This document shows positions 47,860 through 57,344 of a stretch of 64,000 nt of DNA, in pieces; within the stretch, counting starts at the first letter, position 1; each line of letters starts with the position of its first letter. A program made the translations under genes and the position numbers. Location of the stretch: the NCBI RefSeq assembly GCF_000372365.1, contig NZ_AQUU01000002.1, positions 111,228 through 175,227 on the forward strand, written 5' to 3'. The notes under the pieces are model-generated. The model saw only the letters and a list, made by a program, of their open reading frames with translations. It was not told the origin of the DNA and did not search any database. This DNA comes from Aggregatibacter actinomycetemcomitans DSM 8324 (GTDB lineage Bacteria; Pseudomonadota; Gammaproteobacteria; Enterobacterales; Pasteurellaceae).

Positions 47860-48585
47860 ATGCTTGAATTTCAACTCAAAAACGATTTTTTTCTGTTTAA
47901 TTTCGACCAACCTTTGGCAAACCAAGTGCAATTTTTCGAGGTGGCTTTCTGGCAGCAACAAAACCGCGTTATCGGCTCGGCAAAAGGTCGTGGCACCACG
48001 TGGTTTCTGCAAACGGCGGATTTATTCGGCGTGAACACGGCGCTACGTCATTATTATCGCGGCGGCTTGTGGGGCAAAATCAACAAAGATCGTTATCCTT
48101 TCAGCGAACTGAAAAACACCCGTAGTGTTGCCGAATTTAATTTGTTAAATCAATTGTATCAGGCAGGCTTACCGGTTCCCAGACCTATCGGCGCGCGGGT
48201 GTGCAAAGGCAATTTAGGCATGTGTTATCAGGCGGATTTATTAAGCGAAAAAGTCGAAAATGCCCGCGATCTGACCGCACTTTTACAAACACAAAACCTT
48301 GAATCAACCCAATGGCGACAAATCGGCGCGCTAATCCGCCGCTTGCACGATTTACAAATCTGCCACACGGATCTCAACGCTCACAATATTCTGTGCCAAC
48401 AAACAGACAACGGCAATCCATTCTGGCTTATTGACTTCGATAAGTGCGGTGAAAAATCCGGGCATTTTTGGAAGGAAGCCAACCTGCAACGGCTACATCG
48501 CTCATTCAACAAAGAAGCGGCGCGTATGCACATTCACTTTACCGAGCAGAATTGGCAGGATTTGTTGGAGGGGTATTCGGGGTAA
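47860..48585 (+). CDS. kdkA: 3-deoxy-D-manno-octulosonic acid kinase
   Basis: 241 residues from MLEFQLKNDFFLFNFDQ, equal to the H. influenzae KdkA length; 12 upstream residues in frame are not used. Protein-kinase-like fold: RHYYRGGLWGKINKDRYPF (ATP-side lysine region), ICHTDLNAHNILCQ (catalytic loop) and FWLIDFDKCGEK (DFD Mg2+ motif). It phosphorylates Kdo at position 4, which OpsX then needs as substrate. Single-Kdo LOS with a phosphate is typical of Haemophilus and relatives. Confidence 0.93.
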   Translation: MLEFQLKNDFFLFNFDQPLANQVQFFEVAFWQQQNRVIGSAKGRGTTWFLQTADLFGVNTALRHYYRGGLWGKINKDRYPFSELKNTRSVAEFNLLNQLYQAGLPVPRPIGARVCKGNLGMCYQADLLSEKVENARDLTALLQTQNLESTQWRQIGALIRRLHDLQICHTDLNAHNILCQQTDNGNPFWLIDFDKCGEKSGHFWKEANLQRLHRSFNKEAARMHIHFTEQNWQDLLEGYSG

Positions 48586-48596
48586 AGGCGCCAAAT

Positions 48597-48614
48597 GGTG
48601 CGTTTACACGCACC
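48597..48614. repeat. Small hairpin between kdkA and coaD
   Basis: GGTGCGT-TTAC-ACGCACC, a 7-bp stem, followed by CTACTC. No T run, so it is a poor terminator. This GGTGCGT-type hairpin resembles a small dispersed intergenic repeat seen in many bacteria. Confidence 0.45.
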
Positions 48615-48633
48615 CTACTCATCTCATTAAAAT

Positions 48634-49128
48634 TTACGTACCCTCCCCACGCAACTCACGCTTTGCCTGCAACGCCTTCAATACCGCAGGCGGAACCAGT
48701 TGGCTCATGTCGCCGTTGTGTAGATAAATTTCGCGGATCATAGTGGAGGAGACGTACGACCATTGTTCTACCGGCGGGAAAAACAGGCTTTCGACGCCGT
48801 GGGTGAGCAGGCGGTTAAGATGGGCTAACTGAACTTCGTATTCAAAGTCCGTGGTGCTGCGCACGCCGCGAATAATGGCTTTAACGTCATATTGGGCGAT
48901 GGTGTGCGCCAGTAAATTATCGAAACCGATGACTTCCACGTTCGGCAAATGGGCAGCGGCTTGGCGCACCAGTTCCACCCGTTCCGTCAAGCTGAATAAC
49001 GGCTTTTTGCTCGGGCTTTCCGCCACCGCCACTAAAACGCGCGGAAAAAGCACCGCACTTCGTTCGATAATGTTCAAATGCCCGTTGGTTAACGGGTCAA
49101 AAGTGCCGGGATAAATTACCGTGATCAT
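48634..49128 (-). CDS. coaD: Phosphopantetheine adenylyltransferase
   Basis: 164 residues. Nucleotidyltransferase motif [23 protein letters not shown] (GTFDPxxxGH) and the second block [18 protein letters not shown] (ISSTxxR-like). It makes dephospho-CoA from phosphopantetheine and ATP. It starts directly after the waaA stop, the classical kdtA-kdtB pair. Confidence 0.95.
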   Translation of the reverse strand: MITVIYPGTFDPLTNGHLNIIERSAVLFPRVLVAVAESPSKKPLFSLTERVELVRQAAAHLPNVEVIGFDNLLAHTIAQYDVKAIIRGVRSTTDFEYEVQLAHLNRLLTHGVESLFFPPVEQWSYVSSTMIREIYLHNGDMSQLVPPAVLKALQAKRELRGEGT

Positions 49129-50412
49129 CTAATTCGCCTCGTCTAAATAAGGTTTTAACAAATCCATGACGCGTTGCAATGCGCCGCGATTCTCATTTAA
49201 TACCGCATAACCGGCATTGCCGTAGCATTCGCCCAATGTCGGCGATGATAAAAACTGCGCCACCGCCTCCGCCACTGCCTGCGGGCTATCTTCCGTTATC
49301 ACGACACCTTGGCGTTCAATTAATTTGCCGAAAACTTCAGGGAAATTAAAGGCATGTTTGCCGCTGATCACCGGCAATTTAAATGCCAGGGGTTCCAACG
49401 GGTTATGCCCGCCGTGCGCCACCAAACTGCCGCCCACCAATGCCACGTTCGCCATACCATATAACAACATCAACTCGCCCATGGTATCGCCAAGCAACAC
49501 TTGCGTTTCCGCCTGTGGCACGGCATGGCTACTACGCCGAATATAATGAAAGCCCTGCTGTTCAATGAGCTGCGCCACCGAATTAAAACGCTCGGGGTGG
49601 CGCGGCACCAGAATCAGCAATAAATCGGGATAATGCACCAATAAAGTGCGGTGACTTTTTAAGATGATTTCATCTTCACCTTCATGAGTACTGGCGGCAA
49701 TCCAAATAGGGCGTCGGGTATTCCATTGCACTTTTAACGCAGTGATGTTATTCAGCAAATCGTCCGTTAAATTTAAATCATATTTAATATTGCCCATCAG
49801 CGTTAAACGTTCGGGTGCAATGCCTAATTGGGCATAACGCGCCAGACTCACGTCATCTTGCGGTGCAATCATGGTGATGTTATCCAACAATGGTTTTAGC
49901 TGATGTTTAAACCAGCCGTAACGCTTGGCAGAACGCGCCGATAAGCGGGCATTCACGATAATAAACGGAATTTTTCTTTGCGATAAGTGATGAATCAGGT
50001 TAAACCACAGTTCCGTTTCAATGACGAGTACCACGCGTGGTTGCACAAAGCGAATAAAACGGGCGACAGCATCAGGTAAATCATAAGGCAAATAAACGTG
50101 GGTGACGCTCTCGCCGAAAACCGCCTTGACACGATCGGAGCCGGTGGGCGTCATGGTCGTCACGGTGATCGCCAAATGCGGGTAATCTTGCTGAATACGT
50201 TTAATTAACGGCACAGCGGCGATCACCTCGCCCACAGACGCGGCATGAATAAGCACGCCGTTGGGTTTCGGTGTGGACAATTCGCCGTAAAACGCGTAAC
50301 GTTCGCCTAAACGTTTGCGGTAATTAGGCGCTTTGAAGCCTCGAAACAGCACCGAAAGCCACAAAAAAGGCTGCACAAGATACATTAAACAGGTATAAAA
50401 AAAACGTAACAT
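49129..50412 (-). CDS. waaA: 3-deoxy-D-manno-octulosonic acid transferase
   Basis: 427 residues of GT30. N-terminal membrane anchor (MLRFFYTCLMYLVQPFLWLSVLFRG), then GVLIHAASVGEVIAAVPLI with the conserved Glu, VIETELWFNLI, and the donor domain WIAASTHEGEDEIILKSH and GNIKYDL, GGSLVAHGGHNPLEPLAFKLPVISG. It transfers Kdo to lipid A; monofunctional in this family, given the adjacent Kdo kinase system. Divergent from lgtF. Confidence 0.94.
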   Translation of the reverse strand: MLRFFYTCLMYLVQPFLWLSVLFRGFKAPNYRKRLGERYAFYGELSTPKPNGVLIHAASVGEVIAAVPLIKRIQQDYPHLAITVTTMTPTGSDRVKAVFGESVTHVYLPYDLPDAVARFIRFVQPRVVLVIETELWFNLIHHLSQRKIPFIIVNARLSARSAKRYGWFKHQLKPLLDNITMIAPQDDVSLARYAQLGIAPERLTLMGNIKYDLNLTDDLLNNITALKVQWNTRRPIWIAASTHEGEDEIILKSHRTLLVHYPDLLLILVPRHPERFNSVAQLIEQQGFHYIRRSSHAVPQAETQVLLGDTMGELMLLYGMANVALVGGSLVAHGGHNPLEPLAFKLPVISGKHAFNFPEVFGKLIERQGVVITEDSPQAVAEAVAQFLSSPTLGECYGNAGYAVLNENRGALQRVMDLLKPYLDEAN

Positions 50413-50510
50413 AGAAAATACGCCGGCTTATGTTAGAATTGCGAACATTTCATAATGATAAACAAGCGCTTAGTATAAGCGTTTGCAGCAGATTCACAAA
50501 GGATAAAAAT

Positions 50511-51272
50511 ATGCCTACCATCAGCGTTGCAATGATTGTCAAAAACGAGGCGCACCACCTCGCATCGTGCCTGGATACGGTGAAAGATTGGGTGGATGAA
50601 ATCGTCATTTTAGATTCCGGCAGCACGGACGACACGCAACGCATCGCCGAACAATATCACGCCAAATTTTATCAAAACACCGACTGGCCGGGCTTCGGCA
50701 AACAACGGCAATTAGCCCAACGCTATGTCACCGGCGATTATGTATTGTGGCTGGACGCGGACGAACGGGTCACGCCGGAATTGCGTCAATCCATTCAAAA
50801 TGCCATCGCGCAGGACGCGCCGAATACGGCATACAAAATCCCGCGCTTAAGTGAAGTGTTCGGCAGCCAAATTCGCCATTCCGGCTGGTATCCCGATTAT
50901 GTCATTCGCCTGTATCGCACGGATTTCGCACGCTACGGCGATCAACTGGTCCACGAAAAAGTGGAATTGCCCGCCAATGCCGACATTCAAAAATTAAACG
51001 GAGATCTGTTGCACTACACTTATCAGGATATTCATCATTATTTAGTGAAATCCGCCGGCTACGCCAAAGCCTGGGCGGAACAACGGGAAAAATCCGGTAA
51101 AAAAACCACCTTATGGCAGGGCATCAGCCACGCCATCGGCTGTTTTGTGAAAATGTATTTTATCCGATTGGGATTTTTAGACGGCAAAGCAGGGTTACTG
51201 CTGGCAATTCTCTCGGCGCATTCAACGTTTATAAAATATGCGGATTTGTGGGTGCGGACGAGAGGGAAATAG
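50511..51272 (+). CDS. lgtF: LOS inner-core glycosyltransferase, GT2 (LgtF/WaaE type)
   Basis: 253 residues from [42 protein letters not shown], the GT-A N-terminus. DXD-like [15 protein letters not shown] and the [28 protein letters not shown] segments match LgtF/WaaE. In H. influenzae the orthologue (HI0653) adds beta-1,4-glucose to heptose I. Same neighbours (waaA, coaD). An IS remnant sits 10 bases after its stop. Confidence 0.87.
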   Translation: MPTISVAMIVKNEAHHLASCLDTVKDWVDEIVILDSGSTDDTQRIAEQYHAKFYQNTDWPGFGKQRQLAQRYVTGDYVLWLDADERVTPELRQSIQNAIAQDAPNTAYKIPRLSEVFGSQIRHSGWYPDYVIRLYRTDFARYGDQLVHEKVELPANADIQKLNGDLLHYTYQDIHHYLVKSAGYAKAWAEQREKSGKKTTLWQGISHAIGCFVKMYFIRLGFLDGKAGLLLAILSAHSTFIKYADLWVRTRGK

Positions 51273-51282
51273 AGTGAAAAAG

Positions 51283-51910
51283 TGATCTGCACCCCAAAAC
51301 CTGGACACCTAATTTGAGGTGCAGATTATGTCTTACTCTTATCAATTTCGTTTAGAAATTATCAAACAGGTCACCTAGCAGGATTTTGGTATCCGTGAGG
51401 TGGCTGAACTTCATCAGATTCCTCATTCTCAAGTCATTTATTGTGGTTAAAGCCTTTCGTGAAAGAAGGCTTGATGGCGTAAAATCACCTTACACAAACC
51501 TAAAACCTCCAAAATTCTGAAACCCAAAATGAAAAAAACGCAGATTGAAGTGGCTTGAAACAAGCGACTTTTCACCACAAGCCTTTAAAAAACTGAAACG
51601 GGAACCTGCCCTTGCAAAAGAGGAGATTGATTATCTAAAAAAGTTAGTGGAATTAGACAATCAAAAACGACGGCAGAAAAAGAAAAGTCATCGAAAAGTT
51701 AAAGGAAAAACATGCCTTAAATGACCTGCTGCAAGTGTCCGAAATACCTAGTTCAACCTTTTATTATCAACAGGGCAGGATTACAGCCGGGTAAATTTGG
51801 TGTATTACAACCAAAACGAATTAAACCCGATTTAAAAGTATTGAGCCCGGTACAGTACCGAGCTCAATACTTAAGTTAACTAACCTGTCCAACTTTTGGG
51901 AGGCAGATCA
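51283..51910 (+). mobile_element. Degraded IS3-family (IS150 group) insertion sequence with terminal inverted repeats
   Basis: 628 bases bounded by inverted ends. The left end reads TGATCTGCACCCCAAAACC and the right end (reverse complement) TGATCTGCCTCCCAAAAGT, both continuing to GGACA. Inside, an OrfA frame opens at 51328 (MSYSYQFRLEIIKQVT) and stops early, then continues broken (DFGIREVAELHQIPHSQV). An OrfB start region reads LNDLLQVSEIPSSTFYYQQ, and then jumps to the extreme OrfB C-terminus (RIKPDLKVLSPVQYRAQYLS). The middle of the transposase, including the DDE domain, is deleted. It cannot transpose by itself. Confidence 0.85.
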
Positions 51911-51953
51911 AAGTGCGGTCCGAAAAACACCTAAATTTCTGACCGCACTTTTT
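51910..51953 (+). terminator. Uptake-sequence inverted pair between the IS remnant and nlpD
   Basis: AAAGTGCGGTC and GACCGCACTTT (11-bp arms, 20-base loop) followed by TTG. The long loop makes it a weaker terminator than the others. The A at 51910 is shared with the IS end, so the IS inserted right against an uptake sequence. Confidence 0.6.
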
Positions 51954-51968
51954 GTTGTGTTTTGTCGA

Positions 51969-53138
51969 TTAACGACGTGGGAGATAACGCAACGGATCCA
52001 CGGATTTGCCTTTGTAACGAATTTCAAAGTGCAGTTTCACGCCGTTGGTGCCGGTGCTGCCCATTTTTGCGATTTGCTGACCGGCTTTGATTTCCTGCTG
52101 GTCTTTTACCAAAATACTGTCGTTGTGGGCGTAGGCGCTGAGGAAATCATCATTGTGTTTGATGATGATCAGGTTGCCGTAACCGCGTAAGGCGTTACCC
52201 GCGTAAACCACTCGACCTGCGGCGGCGGCATTGACTGCTTGTCTGCGAGAACCACTGATGTCGATGCCTTTGTTACCGCCGTCGGCGTTAGAGAAACCTT
52301 GAATCACATTGCCGTTGGTCGGCCAGCGCCATGCCACGTTGGATACTGCCGGTGCGGTGCCCGCTTGGGTTATCGGCTGATTGGTTGCCGGTGCAGCAGT
52401 ACCTACGCCGGCTTTAATCGGGCCGGTAATCGTGCCGTCGGAACCATATTGTGTGCCGTTTGCGCCCGGGGTGTAAGTTACGGTCGGTTCACCACCTTGC
52501 GTAGCCGGTTGGGTGACCGTCGGTTGCATTTGCGGTGCAGCTTTCGTTTGCACCGTAGCCGTTGTGCCGCGGCTCACCTTTAAGGTTTGTCCGACGCTTA
52601 AGCTGTAAGGTTCGGACATATTATTCAACGCCGCCAATTCTTTCACATCCAAACCAGAAATGTAGGCGATAAGGAACATGGTGTCACCTTTGCGTACGGT
52701 ATAGGTTTCACCTTTGTAGAAACCTTTGTTGATTTGGCTGTAATCCGGTGCGTTAGTGGTCGGGTTACGTGGAATGGTGAAATCCTGGGATGCCTGTTGC
52801 GGTTGATTTTGCGCGGCAGGTTGGGTTTGCTGAACCGGCTGTGCTTGCAGTGCAGACTGTTGATACATCGGTTGAAAATTCGGCTGCGGAGTAGATTGTG
52901 CGCCGGTCGCCTGTAGATTGTTCGACTGGGCAATCGGACCGTTCATCGAAGCGGGTACATTGCCTTGTTGGATTTGCGGTTCCCATGTGCTATTGCCGCC
53001 ATCGGTTGAACCGTCCACCGGTTGCATGAGTCCCGGGGATAAGGTACCGTCGGCGTTTTCCACCGGTGCCGGTGTATTCGAAGTACAGGCCGCTAACACG
53101 GCAATGCTGATCGGTAACAGTAAAAAAGAGCTTTTCAT
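51969..53138 (-). CDS. nlpD: Outer-membrane lipoprotein NlpD/LppB (LysM + degenerate LytM)
   Basis: 389 residues. Lipoprotein signal MKSSFLLLPISIAVLAAC, a Q/P-rich linker, a LysM domain (GETYTVRKGDTMFLIAYISGLDVKELAALNNMSEPYSLSVGQ) at about residues 140-185, and a C-terminal M23/LytM domain (GIDISGSRRQAVNAAAAGRVVYAG... LHFEIRYKGKSVDPLRYL). The first zinc-ligand His is replaced (KGIDI), so it is a non-catalytic activator of amidases such as AmiC. In E. coli rpoS follows; here it does not. A short paralogue of its N-terminus lies upstream. Confidence 0.93.
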   Translation of the reverse strand: MKSSFLLLPISIAVLAACTSNTPAPVENADGTLSPGLMQPVDGSTDGGNSTWEPQIQQGNVPASMNGPIAQSNNLQATGAQSTPQPNFQPMYQQSALQAQPVQQTQPAAQNQPQQASQDFTIPRNPTTNAPDYSQINKGFYKGETYTVRKGDTMFLIAYISGLDVKELAALNNMSEPYSLSVGQTLKVSRGTTATVQTKAAPQMQPTVTQPATQGGEPTVTYTPGANGTQYGSDGTITGPIKAGVGTAAPATNQPITQAGTAPAVSNVAWRWPTNGNVIQGFSNADGGNKGIDISGSRRQAVNAAAAGRVVYAGNALRGYGNLIIIKHNDDFLSAYAHNDSILVKDQQEIKAGQQIAKMGSTGTNGVKLHFEIRYKGKSVDPLRYLPRR

Positions 53139-53154
53139 TTGTCGGATTCCTTAA

Positions 53155-53346
53155 TTATTGCATATTGATTGGCATACTTTGTTGTTGAATTTCAGGCACC
53201 CAGCTGCCGCCTGCGATGGCGCCGGTGCCTTCCACCGGTTGCATAATGCCCGGCGGCAGATCGTTTTCGTCTTTCGGTATCTCATCATGTGAAGAACAAG
53301 CCGCTAACGTTAACGACATAGATAGTAACAGAATCAGTTTCTTCAT
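53155..53346 (-). CDS. Small lipoprotein resembling the NlpD N-terminus
   Basis: 63 residues from MKKLILLLSMSLTLAAC, a lipoprotein signal with an LAAC lipobox; longer upstream frames are antisense-like to yqaA. The mature part reads LPPGIMQPVEGTGAIAGGSWVPEIQQQSMPINMQ. It aligns residue for residue with NlpD residues LSPGLMQPVDGSTDGGNSTWEPQIQQGNVPASMN. It lies 16 bases upstream of nlpD on the same strand, so it looks like a tandem duplicate of the nlpD 5' end that kept its stop and signal. Function unknown; perhaps a decoy or modulator of NlpD. Confidence 0.8.
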   Translation of the reverse strand: MKKLILLLSMSLTLAACSSHDEIPKDENDLPPGIMQPVEGTGAIAGGSWVPEIQQQSMPINMQ

Positions 53347-53360
53347 TTTCGTGACCTTAT

Positions 53361-53936
53361 TTAACGTAAAATTAAATACACGACGGCGGCTAATGCCACC
53401 ACCGACCAACCGATGAATTCGATAGATTTACGTAATTTGGCGGCAAATTTTTCACCACCCCAGGCGGCTAATTTGGCGACCAGTAAGAACCGCGCCGTAC
53501 GGGAAATAAACGCAGTAATTACGAATGGTATAAACGCCATTTGCATCACGCCGGCGCAAATGGTAAACACTTTGTACGGAATCGGCGAAAAGCCTGCCAC
53601 GAACACCACCAACATGCCCCAGCGTTCAAACCAGTGAATGGTGGTTTGCCATGATGCCTGATAGCCCCATTGGGTAATGTAATGTTCGACCAAATTAAAA
53701 GCATAATAGCCTAACGCGTAACCTATCATCCCGCCGAGTACGGAGGCTGTGGCGGTAAACATGGCAAATTTCACCGCACTTTGCGGTTTTGACATGGACA
53801 TCGGAATTAACATCACATCCGGCGGAATTGGGAAGAAAATCGCCTCAATAAAACTCACGAAAGACAACCAGAAAGGCGCGAAACGGTGTTTCGACCATTG
53901 CATGGTTTTGTCGTACATGGCGCCAAATAGCTTCAT
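53361..53936 (-). CDS. yqaA: YqaA/DedA-like (VTT-type) membrane protein
   Basis: 191 residues with membrane segments and the SNARE-associated/DedA core: FWLSFVSFIEAIFFPIPPDVMLIPM, ASVLGGMIGYALGYYAF, WGMLVVFVAGFSPIPYKVFTICAGVMQM and FISRTARFLLVAKL. YqaA proteins belong to the undecaprenyl-phosphate/phospholipid translocase superfamily. Between surE and nlpD in E. coli one finds pcm; here yqaA occupies that slot. It ends 14 bases before the small lipoprotein gene. Confidence 0.85.
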   Translation of the reverse strand: MKLFGAMYDKTMQWSKHRFAPFWLSFVSFIEAIFFPIPPDVMLIPMSMSKPQSAVKFAMFTATASVLGGMIGYALGYYAFNLVEHYITQWGYQASWQTTIHWFERWGMLVVFVAGFSPIPYKVFTICAGVMQMAFIPFVITAFISRTARFLLVAKLAAWGGEKFAAKLRKSIEFIGWSVVALAAVVYLILR

Positions 53937-53963
53937 CTTGCATTCCTGTCCTAAAAGATTGCA

Positions 53964-54704
53964 TTATTCACTTTCTAACCAACGTTGTAAAGCGTTGATT
54001 GAGTGGTGCGCGGTCATGTCCACCTGAATCGGCGTAATGGAAACATAGCCGTTTTTCACCGCGTGGAAATCGGTGCCTTCGCTTTCATATTCCGGCAAGC
54101 CGCTGAGCCCGATCCAATACATGTCTTCGCCACGCGGGCTTTGCTGTTTAATCACTTCAGAAGCGGAAGAACGGTAGCCCAAATGGCACACTTTAATGCC
54201 TTTCAGTTCTTCGTAAGGCACATCGGGCACGTTAATATTCAGAATTTCGTGTTTGCCTAATAATTGGGCGTGTAATTTCGGCACCAAATCGCATACCACG
54301 CGCGCCGCCGTTTCAAAATGTTGACGACCATCGAGCGATACCGCAATAGACGGCAAGCCCAGATGACGCCCTTCAAATGCTGCCGCGACCGTGCCGGAAT
54401 ATAGCACATCATCGCCCAGATTCGCCCCGGCGTTGATGCCGGAAATCACCAAATCGATGCGCCCGGAAAGAAAACCGTTCAGCGCAATATGCACGCAATC
54501 CGCCGGCGTGCCGTTGACGCAATAATCACCGCTTTCCAAATGTAACGGATACAACGGCTTCACCAAGGTTAAGGAACTGGAGGCGGCGCTGCGGTTGCTG
54601 TCCGGCGCGACGATGGTCACATTGGCAATCTTACGCAATGCTTCTGCCATCACACGAATGCCCGGCGCGTGAATGCCGTCATCGTTACTTAATAAAATAT
54701 TCAT
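53964..54704 (-). CDS. surE: 5'/3'-nucleotidase SurE
   Basis: 246 residues. Metal-site motifs [23 protein letters not shown] (DD), [29 protein letters not shown] and [40 protein letters not shown]. It dephosphorylates nucleoside 5'- and 3'-monophosphates and exopolyphosphate. 27 bases upstream of yqaA; truD precedes it. Confidence 0.95.
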   Translation of the reverse strand: MNILLSNDDGIHAPGIRVMAEALRKIANVTIVAPDSNRSAASSSLTLVKPLYPLHLESGDYCVNGTPADCVHIALNGFLSGRIDLVISGINAGANLGDDVLYSGTVAAAFEGRHLGLPSIAVSLDGRQHFETAARVVCDLVPKLHAQLLGKHEILNINVPDVPYEELKGIKVCHLGYRSSASEVIKQQSPRGEDMYWIGLSGLPEYESEGTDFHAVKNGYVSITPIQVDMTAHHSINALQRWLESE

Positions 54705-54736
54705 GTTCTTGTTATTCCTGTTTTTCTTCTCGTTTT

Positions 54737-55747
54737 TCAGTTTTCAACATTCACCAGCTCGCGTACCAACGCCGTGGCGTAACTGCCTGCCGGCAAATAA
54801 AATTTAAGGCGCAAACCGTTCGGTTCAAATTGCCATTGAAACTGTTGCGCCTGCATTAAAATCGGACGGCGGGCGGCTTTCACGCGTTCTTGCCGCATCA
54901 AATGGAACAAGGCTTGGTGCGCGACAAAAATTTCATTCTCAAAATCCACCGCACTTTTGTCCTCTTCGCCGATAAGCGGTGCGGTAAGCAAAATATCCCG
55001 TTGTGCCAAGCGTTGTTGCAGTTGCGTCAAATCTTCCGATGCGTCCGCCACAAACCAACTGTGCGAACCGTTCAGTTGCAAAACGTCTCCATTTAAGACC
55101 TGCTGCGCCAGACTGAGTTCAATACGTTTGGCAACGATTAAATTGAAAATCTCACTGCGGGCGGCGGAAATATAGAAACTGCGCTTGTTGCGATCTTTCA
55201 CTTTGATTTCGCCCGCCGCCCAGCGTAGGGCTTGGGTGAGATTGTTGCCGTCGCGCCCGAAACGCTGTTCGGTGAAATAATTGGGGAAGCCGTTTTTTGC
55301 CAGAAAATCCAACCGCACTTTGAGCTCGTCGGTTTCTTCCGCGTGGCGCAGCAAAATCTCAAAATGATTGCCTTGCAGGCTGCCGATACGGATTTTGCGT
55401 TGGTGGCGGGTCACTTCAAGAATATCCACGCCGTCAAGGTGAAATTGGCTGAAATCCGGCGTCGGTTGCCCGGGCATTTGCAGGCTGAACCATTGTTCGG
55501 TGACAGCTTTGCGATCTTTCAAACCGGCATAACTCATGTTGCGTGCCGAAATGCCGGCGAATTTCGCCAGTTGCTCGCCTACAAACAAGGTGTTGCAATC
55601 GGTTTTGCGTATTTTCACCGCCACGAATTCGCCGTCGCCGCTCATGTCGTAGCCCAGTTGCTCTTTGACGACAAAATCCGCGCATTCCGCTTTTAAAAGT
55701 GCGGTCTGTTTTGGCGGCGTTTTTTGCAAATAGGCGAGTTCCATCAT
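54737..55747 (-). CDS. truD: tRNA pseudouridine(13) synthase TruD
   Basis: 336 residues. Catalytic region [23 protein letters not shown] (conserved Asp), [15 protein letters not shown], and [18 protein letters not shown], the TruD signature. It modifies U13 in tRNA-Glu. Its ATG overlaps the ispF stop (ATGA). The start has two tandem ATGs; the first gives translational coupling. Confidence 0.94.
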   Translation of the reverse strand: MMELAYLQKTPPKQTALLKAECADFVVKEQLGYDMSGDGEFVAVKIRKTDCNTLFVGEQLAKFAGISARNMSYAGLKDRKAVTEQWFSLQMPGQPTPDFSQFHLDGVDILEVTRHQRKIRIGSLQGNHFEILLRHAEETDELKVRLDFLAKNGFPNYFTEQRFGRDGNNLTQALRWAAGEIKVKDRNKRSFYISAARSEIFNLIVAKRIELSLAQQVLNGDVLQLNGSHSWFVADASEDLTQLQQRLAQRDILLTAPLIGEEDKSAVDFENEIFVAHQALFHLMRQERVKAARRPILMQAQQFQWQFEPNGLRLKFYLPAGSYATALVRELVNVEN

Positions 55748-56223
55748 GGTTTACGCACCAGCAACGCCACCGCTTCGCAGGCAATGCCTTCACCGCGACC
55801 GGTAAACCCGAGTTTTTCAGTGGTGGTGGCTTTGACATTCACCTGTTCTATATCGCACGCCAAATCCTGCGCAATCAGCGCGCGCATGGCGTCAATATGT
55901 GGGCGCATTTTCGGCGCTTGGGCGATGATGGTGACATCTACGTTGCCTACGCAATAGCCCTTTTCCTGAACCTGACGGTAGGCTTCGCGCAACAATACGC
56001 GACTGTCCGCGCCTTTGTATTGCATATCCGTGTCGGGGAACAGTTTGCCGATGTCGCCCAATGCCGCCGCGCCGAGCAACGCATCGGTTAGCGCGTGCAA
56101 TGCCACATCGCCGTCGGAATGGGCGATAAAGCCTTTATCAAAGGGAATGGTGACACCGCCGATAATGAGCGGGTTGTTGGTGCCGAAAGCGTGCACGTCA
56201 AAACCATGGCCGATTCGTATCAT
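55744..56223 (-). CDS. ispF: 2-C-methyl-D-erythritol 2,4-cyclodiphosphate synthase
   Basis: 159 residues. Zinc site [14 protein letters not shown] (DxH), [41 protein letters not shown] and the [19 protein letters not shown] substrate loop are complete. MEP pathway to isoprenoids. Overlaps ispD and truD by 4 bases each, a tight operon. Confidence 0.96.
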   Translation of the reverse strand: MIRIGHGFDVHAFGTNNPLIIGGVTIPFDKGFIAHSDGDVALHALTDALLGAAALGDIGKLFPDTDMQYKGADSRVLLREAYRQVQEKGYCVGNVDVTIIAQAPKMRPHIDAMRALIAQDLACDIEQVNVKATTTEKLGFTGRGEGIACEAVALLVRKP

Positions 56224-56915
56224 ATTGTCTTCCTCGTTAAGTAAAATTCCGCCAGCGCCAAATCTTCCGGGCGGGTGACTTTAATGTTATCACTACGCCC
56301 CGCCACCAAGTGCGGTCGAAATCCCGCGAGTTCCATGGCGGAAGCTTCGTCGGTGACGGCAAACTGCTGCTGTTTGGCGCGGGTTAAAGCGTCGCGTAAT
56401 AAATCTGCACGGAAAAACTGCGGGGTTTGTGCCAACCATAATTGGCTACGATCTTCCGTGTGGGCAATTTGTTGCGAAGGCAGGGCGCGCTTAATGGTGT
56501 CCGTTGCCGGAATGGCGAGAATAGCGCCGTTATCATCTTGAATTTCAAGTAATTTTTCTAAATCGCCGTGAGTTAAACAAGGGCGCGCCGCGTCGTGCAC
56601 CATCACCCAAACGTCGGCGCCCGCGTCCTGCACGGCATTTAAACCGTTGAGTACGGAATCGGCACGGGTTTCACCGCCTTCCACCAACTGAATTTTCGGG
56701 TTTTGGCTGAGCTTAAGTTGGTCAATATAAGGATCATCGGCGGCGACCGCCAGCACGATTCGGCTGATGTGCGGATAAGCCAACAGTACGTTTAAGGTGT
56801 GCTGTAAAATCGGCTGTCCGTGAATGTGAAGATATTGTTTCGGTTTGTCCGCCTGCATTCGACTGCCGATGCCGGCGGCGGGAACGACGGCGATAATCTT
56901 GCGGGTTGAGGTCAT
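56220..56915 (-). CDS. ispD: 2-C-methyl-D-erythritol 4-phosphate cytidylyltransferase
   Basis: 231 residues. CTP loop [31 protein letters not shown], then [13 protein letters not shown] and [36 protein letters not shown] and [20 protein letters not shown] pathway, the step before IspE/IspF. Start codon overlaps the ftsB stop by one base. Confidence 0.96.
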   Translation of the reverse strand: MTSTRKIIAVVPAAGIGSRMQADKPKQYLHIHGQPILQHTLNVLLAYPHISRIVLAVAADDPYIDQLKLSQNPKIQLVEGGETRADSVLNGLNAVQDAGADVWVMVHDAARPCLTHGDLEKLLEIQDDNGAILAIPATDTIKRALPSQQIAHTEDRSQLWLAQTPQFFRADLLRDALTRAKQQQFAVTDEASAMELAGFRPHLVAGRSDNIKVTRPEDLALAEFYLTRKTI

Positions 56916-57193
56916 TATTTGTGTTCTTTGACGATGTGATAAAAGGTTTCGTTCGGTTTTACCATTTCATGCTGCAGACGGGCGCGCTCTTCGATGGCAT
57001 CCACACCTTCTTTTAAATCTTTGATTTCCGCTGCAATAATTTGATTGCGCTGGGAAAGTTTTTCATTTTCCTGCTGGTGTACGGCGATTTCTTTGGTGGT
57101 GTTTTTGTAGTCCGTATACCCATTCTTACCGAACCAAAAATCGTACTGAAACAGCAATAAAACCGCTATTAAAAGAGAAATAAATAAACGCAT
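56915..57193 (-). CDS. ftsB: Cell division protein FtsB
   Basis: 92 residues: one N-terminal membrane helix ([26 protein letters not shown]), then a leucine-zipper coiled coil ([49 protein letters not shown]), the DivIC/FtsB pattern. It links FtsQ and FtsL at the septum. First gene of ftsB-ispD-ispF-truD. Confidence 0.93.
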   Translation of the reverse strand: MRLFISLLIAVLLLFQYDFWFGKNGYTDYKNTTKEIAVHQQENEKLSQRNQIIAAEIKDLKEGVDAIEERARLQHEMVKPNETFYHIVKEHK

Positions 57194-57344
57194 AAAAAAC
57201 CGCTAAATCGAAAAAAAATTGCGCCTAGTTTACCTTGAATCGTATCAAAATGCGACATTGCCCGCCCGGTGCGGAATAATTTCTTAAAAATTGGGTTATA
57301 TCGTAGTAAGATAAGGCAATTTTGACAGCCTGAGAGGTGAGACC

